This document shows, piece by piece, positions 51,187 through 59,563 of a stretch of DNA of 64,000 bases. The DNA lies in the NCBI RefSeq assembly GCF_014779765.1, contig NZ_JACXZA010000003.1, positions 434,001 through 498,000 of the forward strand. The letters are read 5' to 3'. Origin of the DNA: Paenibacillus terricola (GTDB lineage Bacteria; Bacillota; Bacilli; Paenibacillales; Paenibacillaceae). A program made the translations under genes and the position numbers. Every line of letters begins with the position of its first letter. Within the stretch, counting starts at the first letter, position 1. Under the pieces are notes generated by a model. It worked only from the letters and a program-made list of their open reading frames with translations, did no database searches and was not told the DNA's origin.

Positions 51187-51504
51187 TTAGTAAGACTCAG
51201 TAAGAAACCGTTCCTTGGTAAAATGGAAGATGCGACCCACCATTTACGGAACGGTTTCTTTGTAAGTTCGATATACCGTGTTACAAAGTCCGGCAAGAGC
51301 TTCTTGGCGATCGGAATAGCTTTAGTGAAACCGGTCCGACGCCACCTTCATGCGGATGAAAGAAGACCACATGCGCAATACTAGAAATGGCGATTCGGGG
51401 ATGTCCCTGAACCGCCATATCTGTTCGTCCTTCACTAAAATGAGCTATCTCATCGATGAAGTTAGCCTACTTTTGGGGCAGCCCTTCCTTATGCGCCCTA
51501 TGTT
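51187..51504. other. Gene-free stretch with a long inverted repeat
   Basis: A 318-bp stretch with no convincing gene. AAGAAACCGTTCC (51202-51214) and GGAACGGTTTCTT (51248-51260) form a perfect 13-bp inverted repeat with further imperfect pairing inside. The remainder to 51474 has no recognisable coding signal; a short frame from 51350 lacks a ribosome site and runs into the GH43 gene on the other strand. GGGGCAGCCCTT near 51475-51486 may be part of the terminator of the convergent GH43 gene. Confidence 0.5.
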
Positions 51505-53571
51505 CTATTGCGCTGACACATTGATGTTATCGATATTCGGCCCTTCCGTTCCAGTCGTTACAACTCGTAATGTATTCGTCCCGCTGTTCATCGGCACCTG
51601 GATCGTCTTCTCCGCCCACGTCGTCCAGCTGCCGGTCGCCGTGAATGCCGCATTGGAGACTACTTTGGTTCCATTCACGTATACATCCAAATTTCTTGTG
51701 CCCGAAGCGAGCGCATACCGAAACTTCACATTCTTCGTTCCCGTGACCGCGCAATAGATATTGTTCCATTGCACAGCCGCATCGGTCGCGGCATTAAAGT
51801 TGACATAGCCTGTACCGGTATACCCGGTATTCAACGTCTCCACAATAGAATTGGTTAAGGACGTCCCCGTCTCAGCTTCGTACGTGGTCCCGCTTCCACT
51901 GCTCCCATTACCTCCCCCATTTCCAGATGCAGAAGTAAAGAATCGGAACCAGTTGACGTCAACATATCCGCCGGAAGCTGCTGTTGTATAGTTGAAGATG
52001 CCGAATTTGTCGCCCTGGAAGAAACCAAGGTCAAACGGCATATTCAGTTGACCGCCCAACTGGATGAAGTTCACGTTATCCGTACTGTACAAGAAAGTTG
52101 CTTTGTTCACTAGAAGGTCTGCTTTAGCCCTTAAATACACAAGGTTACCGTTCAGAATTGGTCCTGTGGTAACGGTGCCTGATGCGTCCTCCTTCGCATT
52201 GATCGTGGCAACTATTCGCTTAACACCTCCGGACTTAGTCACCCCTATCCAACCATAAGGAATATTGAGTAAACTTAATCCTGCATTGTCTCCATCCAGC
52301 ATATTCGTCGTATCCAACTCGATCGTTCCTTGAGAATCCGGACCTTCCACCCGCTGCGTCAAAGTGTTCGTCGCTCTCCACAGGCTATTGGCATTCTTCG
52401 CATGCAGTCTCAAGTAACCTGAACGCTCGCTCAACGACCACTTCGTATTGTCAGGATAATGGTTCCATTGCCACTGTACGCCAAGCGAGGAAGAGGTGAA
52501 TTCATCGGTATTCGGGATCGTCATAATGGGATAAGTTAACCCGACATTCGGTTTACGGTATGTGATCGGCACACTTCCCATGGGATAACTGATGCCTCCA
52601 ATTGTCACATTGCGTACCGTAGCAGGATCACCTAGTATCGGCCAATCGTTCTGCCACTGCATCGGGATTAGAATATCTCTACGCCCCAAGCCGTTGCCAT
52701 CTTGAAAGGCGTAAAACCACCATTCGCCGGTCGGCGTATCAATTGGACCACCTTGGTGTATCTGAGCTCCGCCTGGAAGTGTTGGGCCATCTAACAGTAT
52801 CCTCATCTCATAAGGACCATAAATGTTCTTGGATCTCAGTAGGTAGGTATAGGATTCTGGTGGTGTAGAGTTGCGGAAAATATAATAGTATCCATTTCGC
52901 TTCACTACATGTGTGCCTTCTACCAAGTAGTTGCCGGTTACTCCTTCTATCCGTGTCGTAACCGTGCTGCTTACGACCGACTTGTAATCAGCGCTTAATT
53001 TCGAAACCTTCACATCATTAGCCTCAGAAATAATGTATCCGGTCCCGTCGTCATCAATGAATAAGCCTGGATCGTGAAAACCTTGGTTGTACACCGTCTT
53101 CGTATAAGGGCCTGCCGGATTCAAGGCTGTGAACATGATAAACTTGCCTTGCGCCTGATAGAAGCCAACATAATAAGTACCGTTGCGATAAGCAATCGTC
53201 GGCGCCCAGCTGCCGTGCCCATAATCTTCGAACGTATTGGTTAATGTATACGACTTTCCCGTTCCGTTAAGATCGGCTGTCACATATCCGACAATTTCCC
53301 AATTAACCAAATCCTTGGAGTGCATAATCGGCACCGATGGGAACGAAACGAAAGTGGAGCTGACCATGTAGAAATCGCTTCCTACCCGAATGGCACTAAT
53401 ATCGGGGTAATCGGCATTCAGAATCGGGTTCGTAAACGTCCCGTCTCCATTATCCGACTGCCAGGCGAATGCAGGAACGTTAAACGATAATAGCATTCCG
53501 AATGCCAATAGGAAGCTGAAAGCCTTAATAATCCTGAGTCTGCCCTTACGTTTACTACCTCTATTATTCAC
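51505..53571 (-). CDS. Secreted GH43 arabinoxylan enzyme with C-terminal CBM6/35-like domain
   Basis: GTG at 53569-53571 is chosen because GAAGGAGAA precedes it; the frame to 53652 would overlap the upstream gene's end. The 688-residue protein has a signal peptide (about 1-36, AFA end), a GH43 propeller with Asp57 (ADYPDIS), Asp167 (FHDPGLFIDDDG) and Glu218 (YLVEGTH), a beta-sandwich second domain (about 350-545), a Gly/Ser linker (GNGGGNGSSGSG) and a CBM6/CBM35-type domain (about 565-688). It probably releases xylose or arabinose from xylan side chains outside the cell. It is transcribed 46 bp after the xynD-like gene. Confidence 0.9.
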   Translation of the reverse strand: MNNRGSKRKGRLRIIKAFSFLLAFGMLLSFNVPAFAWQSDNGDGTFTNPILNADYPDISAIRVGSDFYMVSSTFVSFPSVPIMHSKDLVNWEIVGYVTADLNGTGKSYTLTNTFEDYGHGSWAPTIAYRNGTYYVGFYQAQGKFIMFTALNPAGPYTKTVYNQGFHDPGLFIDDDGTGYIISEANDVKVSKLSADYKSVVSSTVTTRIEGVTGNYLVEGTHVVKRNGYYYIFRNSTPPESYTYLLRSKNIYGPYEMRILLDGPTLPGGAQIHQGGPIDTPTGEWWFYAFQDGNGLGRRDILIPMQWQNDWPILGDPATVRNVTIGGISYPMGSVPITYRKPNVGLTYPIMTIPNTDEFTSSSLGVQWQWNHYPDNTKWSLSERSGYLRLHAKNANSLWRATNTLTQRVEGPDSQGTIELDTTNMLDGDNAGLSLLNIPYGWIGVTKSGGVKRIVATINAKEDASGTVTTGPILNGNLVYLRAKADLLVNKATFLYSTDNVNFIQLGGQLNMPFDLGFFQGDKFGIFNYTTAASGGYVDVNWFRFFTSASGNGGGNGSSGSGTTYEAETGTSLTNSIVETLNTGYTGTGYVNFNAATDAAVQWNNIYCAVTGTKNVKFRYALASGTRNLDVYVNGTKVVSNAAFTATGSWTTWAEKTIQVPMNSGTNTLRVVTTGTEGPNIDNINVSAQ

Positions 53572-53617
53572 GCTGGATTCTCCTTCTCTGAGTAAATTGC
53601 AAACCTGCTTCGGAAGA

Positions 53618-55525
53618 TTAGTTGGTGTATTCCAAATAATCGACGTAGACATCCCATGTGCCGTTATCGGTTGTAACGATTAGCTTGACTTCTACAGGGC
53701 CTGTCGCATGCGAGACATTAGACAACGTCTGGACAGTTGGCGTCGTTCCGGTGAAGTAGAAGGAACCGACCGTCGTTCCGTTAATTTGCAGGTCGACCCG
53801 CGCTGTCGAGGTGTTGCTGGATGCACCGCGAAGCGAGAATGTGTGGGTGGAGAACGCAAAATATTGATTGTACGAGGCATAATCATTGTTAGCGTAGAAC
53901 ACCCCGCCATTGAAAGGAGAACTTACCTTTCCGCCATATGGACCACCAATCGTCATATCCTCTACTTCTATCCTTGTTCCATTCGAGGTCGATGAATTTT
54001 GCGAGAACTGCCAGTAGTCAAAGTTGAACAAGCTGCTGGCGCTCGATCCCGTGAACACAAAGAAAACTTTGTGCACGCCTGTTGCATTGCTTACTGTTGT
54101 ACTTAGTTCTTGCCAGTTCTGCGTTCCTCCGGTAGAAGGCACATTCAAGGTACCGACGAGCGTACCTGTCGGGCTGTCAAGACGGATTTCGATACTGCCG
54201 CCTACGACAGATGCTACATTCGCCTTGAACGACTTCGCTCCGCTCGAGCCGAAATCAGCATTGCCTACGGCGACCCAATCTCCATTGCTAATATTGGTCA
54301 CGTCCATGTTGTTGAACGGCCCGCCTGTCGCTTGGCTTACCTCCGTCGCAATCCCTGCATTCCAGCCGATCGTCTCCGCTTCCGTTCGATTGTAAGGATT
54401 CAGATTGGCAATCTGACTAACACCAACCATGTTTCCTTGCACTTCTTGAATCGTTCCGTCCGCGTTATAGAACAGCTTATTGATATGAGGAGAGCGGTAG
54501 CCTTTGCCCGATCCCAGCAGAGCTTGGCTGACGGTTTGGGCGTGATAGACGACATACCACTGATTATTGAAGTTAAACACCGCATGATGGTTATTGCCGC
54601 CCGAACCGAAGAACGCACCAGGGTTTTTCAGAAAATGACCCGCATACGTGAATGGTCCCATCGGACTGCTGCTCACCATATAGCCGATTTCACCTGCTGG
54701 ATAAGCAGCTGGATGCGTACCTGAGAAATTCATGCAATACGAATAGTAGTATTTGCCGTTGTACTTATGAATGCCCGAATCTTCGAACATATAAGGGGCA
54801 TCAATCATGACAGCGCTTCCGTTAACACTCGTCATATCAGCACCTAGCCTGATGACTCTGGCCGTCTTCGGATTCGCGATGATCGCCGGATCTGAATTAT
54901 TCGGGATGCCGCCGCCCATGTACAGATAACCTGTACCGTCGTCGTCTACGAGCACTGCCGGATCAAACAGCCAGGTAACGCCGGACATGCCTGGCGTATT
55001 GAGCGTTACAAGCGCTTTGCCAAGCGGATCTGACCATGGTCCTATTGGCGTGTCCGATGTGAGTACGCCGATTCCTGATGCGCCATTGCCGAAATAGAGG
55101 AAAAACTTATCCTTTCCGTTAATCGTCTTTTTGGCGACCGACGGCGCCCAAGAGAGCGACGCCCACTTGGCAATGCCCGCTCCATTATTTGCATTATTAT
55201 AGCCTGCTACCGGAATGGAACCATGATCCGTCCAGTTCACCATGTCGGCGGAGGAGATCACATTGATTTTGTTCAAAGCGCTGTAGTCATTGTCTTTGAT
55301 CGTTCCGTTGCTGTTGTAAACATAAGCATCGCTTGACATGTAGACGTAGACTCGACCGTTATAGGTCAGTGCGAAAGGATCCGCCCCTAATTTGTGATCC
55401 ATCAATGGATTACTGTTTCCGGGGATTTTCGCAATAGAGCTGTTAGCGGCATACGCAGACGTTAAGGATAAACAGCTTAACAGCAATGTGAGCGATAATA
55501 ATAAAGAACTCAATTTCTTAAACAT
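53618..55525 (-). CDS. xynD: Arabinoxylan arabinofuranohydrolase (GH43, CBM6, CBM36-like)
   Basis: A 635-residue secreted enzyme; ATG after AAGGAGG, signal peptide about 1-27. The GH43 domain (about 35-370) carries Asp49 (KLGADPFAL), Asp188 (TWLFDPAVLVDDDG) and Glu248 (MFEDSGIHKYNGKYY), closely matching Bacillus/Paenibacillus XynD, which removes arabinose from arabinoxylan. Two binding modules follow: a CBM6 (about 380-510) and a CBM36-like module (about 520-635, RIEVEDMTIGGPYGGKVSSPF), the latter a calcium-dependent xylan binder in P. polymyxa. This layout is the same as reported for Paenibacillus Xyn43A. First gene of a two-gene GH43 operon. Confidence 0.92.
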   Translation of the reverse strand: MFKKLSSLLLSLTLLLSCLSLTSAYAANSSIAKIPGNSNPLMDHKLGADPFALTYNGRVYVYMSSDAYVYNSNGTIKDNDYSALNKINVISSADMVNWTDHGSIPVAGYNNANNGAGIAKWASLSWAPSVAKKTINGKDKFFLYFGNGASGIGVLTSDTPIGPWSDPLGKALVTLNTPGMSGVTWLFDPAVLVDDDGTGYLYMGGGIPNNSDPAIIANPKTARVIRLGADMTSVNGSAVMIDAPYMFEDSGIHKYNGKYYYSYCMNFSGTHPAAYPAGEIGYMVSSSPMGPFTYAGHFLKNPGAFFGSGGNNHHAVFNFNNQWYVVYHAQTVSQALLGSGKGYRSPHINKLFYNADGTIQEVQGNMVGVSQIANLNPYNRTEAETIGWNAGIATEVSQATGGPFNNMDVTNISNGDWVAVGNADFGSSGAKSFKANVASVVGGSIEIRLDSPTGTLVGTLNVPSTGGTQNWQELSTTVSNATGVHKVFFVFTGSSASSLFNFDYWQFSQNSSTSNGTRIEVEDMTIGGPYGGKVSSPFNGGVFYANNDYASYNQYFAFSTHTFSLRGASSNTSTARVDLQINGTTVGSFYFTGTTPTVQTLSNVSHATGPVEVKLIVTTDNGTWDVYVDYLEYTN

Positions 55526-55988
55526 AACTTGCCTCCTTGTAAATTAGGTTTTGTTTTGCGCGGTCACACAATCTGAGTGACGGTTGCCTGATTCGTTGCC
55601 CTTCCTCCTTTCACGATAGTGAAGTGCGGGACGTTGTCGTCCCATTCCATAATAAAGCGCTTTCTTTGTCCGAAACATAGAATTTTTTGTTCATTTGGTG
55701 TAAAATTTTTGAATTTATAACAATTGAATCTAACGAACTATATAAGGAAGCATTCCTTTTCTTACCGCTTCTTTCTCTTTTCTTCTCTTACACCTAGAGG
55801 TGGTCATAAAGTGTAAAAAAAGGAGTGTAAGCCGTCAATTTCATTCATTTCTTCCTCAAGCTCATTTCTATAAGATGGATTACAGCACCCGCAAGAAAGG
55901 AGGACTAACGGGAAAGACAAGCACTTTTGAAAAGGCTTTCATCGTTATGCAAATGTAATTGACTTTAATTGAGTGGGGGAATTATCTA
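55526..55988. promoter_or_regulatory. Long divergent intergenic region between xynD-like and GH39-like genes
   Basis: 463 bp without a gene. It holds an AAAGCGCTTT palindrome (55654-55663) resembling a catabolite-repression site core, a small hairpin GGGACG/CGTCCC (55627-55642) in the xynD leader, and an inverted repeat CTTACAC (55788-55794)/GTGTAAG (55825-55831) bracketing a polypurine stretch. The region from 55680 to 55760 is AT-rich, suiting divergent promoters, but no hexamer pair is convincing. Confidence 0.45.
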
Positions 55989-58151
55989 ATGAAGAAATCG
56001 ATATGGTTATCATCGCTTCTAAGCGCTGCGCTTCTCGTTGGCTTATTGCCTGCAGGAACAAGTCACGCCGCTAACCCACAGTTGATGGTTGATCTTTCCG
56101 CTAATACGGGAGCAATCAAACACGGAGCTACAGGCTTTCTTTATGGTCTTAGCGATCCTGGCGTTCCGAGCGACAACATGCTCATACCGCTTCAACCGCA
56201 AACGATATCCCAGAAAGCGCCCGACGGTCTGCAGCATCCTAACGGCGATGCCCTAGTCGTGGCCCCACAATTTATCCAAGCGGGCGGACGCCAGATCTTG
56301 ATCGAGATGCAGGATATTTATCAGAACTGGCCATATGAGAACAACGGATTAGCCGATTATTTGACGAAAGTCGATACGATTGTAGGCAAAGTGCTTGCAG
56401 ATCCTAACCGCGATGTTTACGCGTTTATTCCATTCAATGAGCCGAACTGGATCTGGTACAATTCATCTGACAAGCTGCAAAATTTCTTTAATGATTGGAA
56501 GACGGTTGTCCAACGCATTCGCACGCTTTATCCCGCTGCCAAAATTGCAGGACCTGCCTACGCCTACTATAACGCGAGCGCATACAGCCAGTTCATGACC
56601 TTCGCCAAAAACAACAACGTCCTTCCCGATATCATGGTCTGGCATGAGCTGGACAACTCTTTCGTCGCCGACTGGTATACGCACTACAATCATTACCGGA
56701 ATATCGAGACAAGCCTTGGCATTGCGCCTCGGCCGATCGTCATTAATGAATATGGACGGGCATCGATCGATATCGGCGTCCCCGGCAATCTCATTCAATT
56801 CATTTCAAGATTCGAGAACAGCAAGGTAGACGGCAATCTCGCCTATTGGACGACGGCCGGCAGCCTTAATGATCTGGTTACACAGAACAACCGCCCAACC
56901 GGCGCGTGGTGGCTCTATAAATGGTACGGTGAAATGACCGGCAATACGGTACAGATTACACCGCCATCGCAGAATGGCTATTTGCAAGGCGTTGCGACGC
57001 TTGACAACTCCAAGAAGCAAGCGCGTCTTATTTTCGGCGGATCGCAGAACAGCACGGATGTATTCAGTACGGATGTTGTCGTTAAAGGTTTCAGTTCAGC
57101 ATCCTACTTCGGCAATGCTGCGCATGTTACCATATGGGGAGTCGATAATACGGGGTCTAACCCTTCCGACGTTCCGTATGTCGTCCAGGAAGGCGACTAT
57201 GCTATAAGCAACGGTCAAATCTCGGTGACGGTGAACGGCATGAAAGCACTCTCCGCCTATCACATGATCGTTACACCGGATAAGGACTTGTCTACCGTCG
57301 GAAGCAGCACTCGATATCAAGCGGAATATGCGAAAATCACAGGCACTGCCGCAATTACGTATGGCTCAACAGGCGGTTATTCCGGCACCTCATTCGTTGA
57401 AGGTTATGGCGGCACAAACAATGCAAGCACCAACTTCGTTGTGAACGCAGCGGCGAACGGCTATTATGACGTTACTGTCCGCTATGCTGCGGGACCTTTC
57501 AACAGCGCGCCTTCCACACGAGCTCTGCGCATGGATGTAAACGGCAGCACGCTGACTGATCTATCGCTCCCTGCCACAACGAGCTGGGATACGTGGAACA
57601 ACTCCACCATTCGAGTATTCCTTACGGCCGGCATTAACCGAATTGATCTGAAAGCATTCACGAACGATGAATCGGATGCGGTCAACATTGACTATATTGA
57701 TGTTATTCCGGCTGCCGGCACAATTACAACTTATCAGGCTGAAGCGTCCGGCAATACTCGTGGAGGCGCAGCCTCCATCTCAAGCAGCGCAAACGCAGCA
57801 GGCGGAAGCGTTGTAGGCTGGATCGGCGGAGGAGCGGCGAACTATCTTCAATTCAATTCGGTCACTGTGCCGACATCAGGGCTCTATCGCATGGTCGTCA
57901 CTTACGCCAACGCAGAAGTAATTGGTACTCACGCTTACAATAACAATATTGTGAACCGTTACGCAGACATCAGTGTCAATGGAGGTTCTGCGAAGCGCCA
58001 ATACTTCCGTAACACGCTAAGCTGGTCAACTTTCTATACAGCAGTCGTCGATGTCCAATTAAACGCCGGCAGCAATACGATTCGTTTCTCTAACAGCAAC
58101 GCCTATGCGCCGGATATCGATCAGATCTCTATTGCCGCAGCTCGCAACTAA
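55989..58151 (+). CDS. Secreted GH39-like clan-A glycosidase with two CBM35/CBM6-like domains
   Basis: ATG 55989 follows GGGGGA; an in-frame ATG at 55959 has no such site. The 720-residue protein has a signal peptide (about 1-28) and a catalytic (beta/alpha)8-like domain (about 35-345) with two candidate acids in clan-A positions: Glu151 in FIPFNEPNW and Glu254 in VINEYGRA. A beta domain (about 345-440) and two carbohydrate-binding-type sandwiches (about 450-580, YQAEYAKITG; and 590-720, YQAEASGNTRGG) follow. NEPN and INEYG recall GH39 and related families, but specificity cannot be assigned; a xylan- or galactan-directed activity fits the context. Transcribed divergently from the GH43 operon. 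Confidence 0.8.
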   Translation: MKKSIWLSSLLSAALLVGLLPAGTSHAANPQLMVDLSANTGAIKHGATGFLYGLSDPGVPSDNMLIPLQPQTISQKAPDGLQHPNGDALVVAPQFIQAGGRQILIEMQDIYQNWPYENNGLADYLTKVDTIVGKVLADPNRDVYAFIPFNEPNWIWYNSSDKLQNFFNDWKTVVQRIRTLYPAAKIAGPAYAYYNASAYSQFMTFAKNNNVLPDIMVWHELDNSFVADWYTHYNHYRNIETSLGIAPRPIVINEYGRASIDIGVPGNLIQFISRFENSKVDGNLAYWTTAGSLNDLVTQNNRPTGAWWLYKWYGEMTGNTVQITPPSQNGYLQGVATLDNSKKQARLIFGGSQNSTDVFSTDVVVKGFSSASYFGNAAHVTIWGVDNTGSNPSDVPYVVQEGDYAISNGQISVTVNGMKALSAYHMIVTPDKDLSTVGSSTRYQAEYAKITGTAAITYGSTGGYSGTSFVEGYGGTNNASTNFVVNAAANGYYDVTVRYAAGPFNSAPSTRALRMDVNGSTLTDLSLPATTSWDTWNNSTIRVFLTAGINRIDLKAFTNDESDAVNIDYIDVIPAAGTITTYQAEASGNTRGGAASISSSANAAGGSVVGWIGGGAANYLQFNSVTVPTSGLYRMVVTYANAEVIGTHAYNNNIVNRYADISVNGGSAKRQYFRNTLSWSTFYTAVVDVQLNAGSNTIRFSNSNAYAPDIDQISIAAARN

Positions 58152-58173
58152 GGCTATTTAAGTAACGAAAGAC

Positions 58174-58202
58174 AAAAAAGAGCCCAATTACGGCTCTTTT
58201 TT
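58174..58202. terminator. Bidirectional terminator overlapping binding-protein 3' end
   Basis: AAAAAAGAGCC (58174-58184) pairs with GGCTCTTTTTT (58192-58202) around a seven-base loop. The hairpin contains the last codons and the stop (58188-58190) of the convergent minus-strand gene. Confidence 0.88.
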
Positions 58203-59480
58203 GTTAGCATTGTCAATGGCAGTCTGAATTTCCTCCAGCGTCTTCTCCAAGCTCTGTCCCGCCAAATAATGATTCACACCTTCTTGAATCTTAACCTGCA
58301 GCGATTCTGTTGATACCGTATGCGGCCAATATAATACAGCGTCCGATCGAGTGACGAACGAAGCGATCTCCTTCGCAATAGGATTCCCCAGTGTGGAGCC
58401 CGAGATGGAAGGAACCGCCTGCGCTCCTTCAGCCAGCTTCTCCTGCGTAACTTTACTGCTCATGAACGCAACGAAAGCCTTTGCTTCCTCCGGATGCTTC
58501 GTCTTGGCATTAATGACCCGATAGGTGCCTATGTTAATGTTAGGAACCGTCTTCTTCTCACCGGGAACCATCATGAATCCAATCTCAAGATTATGGTCTC
58601 TCTCCAGAATGCTTGGTATATCCCAAGTGCCCGTAATAATCATCGCTGCTTTCCCTTTACCGAACAGATCCTTCGACTGTTCGTGCTTCATGCTGCTCCA
58701 ATTAGAGGGGACGAAACCTCGGTTAATGATTTCCTTATGCTTCGTAATGGCATCTACGAAGATACCGTTGCGAATTGGTATTTCCCCGTTCTCCAGCTTT
58801 CTGGTCCATGCCTCGTCCGCCCCATTATTCGACATCATCGATCCCCAGAAGAATTGAGCCGTCGACCAATAGGAATCCGTAGCTACGGGAACGATTCCCG
58901 CTTCTTTCAATGTCTCGCATACAGCGATGAAGTCAGTCCATGTTTGCGGAATACGCAATCCAAGCTCGGCAAATATTCGCTTGTTATAGAGAAGACCATC
59001 GCTGTGCATGACTTCGGGCACCCCATATACCTTACCGTTAACCGTGACGGGCTGCAGGACATGAGGAACGAATCCGTTTAAGAAATCGGATCCCGTCAAA
59101 TCCAAGTAGACATTCGAATTGAGCTTGCGAAACTCTTCGAACAGACTCGGCGACCATGTATCGAACACGTCAAGCTGCACGCCGCCGAGCAGTCGGATCT
59201 TGATGCCTGCCATATAATTCGCATTCTGTATAAAATCAGGCTCAATCTTAATCGTTGGATGTGTAGCTTCAAACTCTTCAATCGCATCGTAATACACTTT
59301 GCTTGCCTGCGCCGTATCCAGCAAATAGCTGGCATAACGCAAGGTTATGATTTCGTCTCCCGGCGGCTTGTCCGCTTCGCTGCTCGGCTTCGAACTTGCA
59401 CTGCAGGAGGACAGCGATAATGCAATAAGGGCAGCGATTGCAATCGCTGCCGCACACCATGATCGATCTCTCTTCTTCAT
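58188..59480 (-). CDS. Sugar-binding lipoprotein of the alpha-galactoside locus
   Basis: A 430-residue family 1 binding protein with lipobox SLSSC (Cys26) and a short Ser/Pro-rich spacer. Landmarks are LDVFDTWSPSLFEEF, YGVPEVMHSDGLLYNKRIF, GKGKAAMIITGTWDIPSI and a normal-length C-terminal lobe. It is last in a minus-strand series with an alpha-galactosidase and two permeases, and a second binding protein starts that series (63724-64000). The likely ligands are raffinose-type or galactomannan oligosaccharides (inference from GH36). Its stop lies inside a bidirectional terminator. Confidence 0.9.
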   Translation of the reverse strand: MKKRDRSWCAAAIAIAALIALSLSSCSASSKPSSEADKPPGDEIITLRYASYLLDTAQASKVYYDAIEEFEATHPTIKIEPDFIQNANYMAGIKIRLLGGVQLDVFDTWSPSLFEEFRKLNSNVYLDLTGSDFLNGFVPHVLQPVTVNGKVYGVPEVMHSDGLLYNKRIFAELGLRIPQTWTDFIAVCETLKEAGIVPVATDSYWSTAQFFWGSMMSNNGADEAWTRKLENGEIPIRNGIFVDAITKHKEIINRGFVPSNWSSMKHEQSKDLFGKGKAAMIITGTWDIPSILERDHNLEIGFMMVPGEKKTVPNINIGTYRVINAKTKHPEEAKAFVAFMSSKVTQEKLAEGAQAVPSISGSTLGNPIAKEIASFVTRSDAVLYWPHTVSTESLQVKIQEGVNHYLAGQSLEKTLEEIQTAIDNANKKEP

Positions 59481-59563
59481 ACCGACGCAGTCCCTCGCCC
59501 TCTTAACCTCGTACCTAACATGATACGTGAAAGCGTATTCGCGTACAACCCGGCTTCTTCTAT

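Noticed and set aside
51350-51757. Plus-strand frame of 135 codons in the DUF3237-GH43 gap
   Set aside because: No ribosome site, no recognisable motif, and the second half is antisense to the CBM-like end of the secreted GH43 gene.
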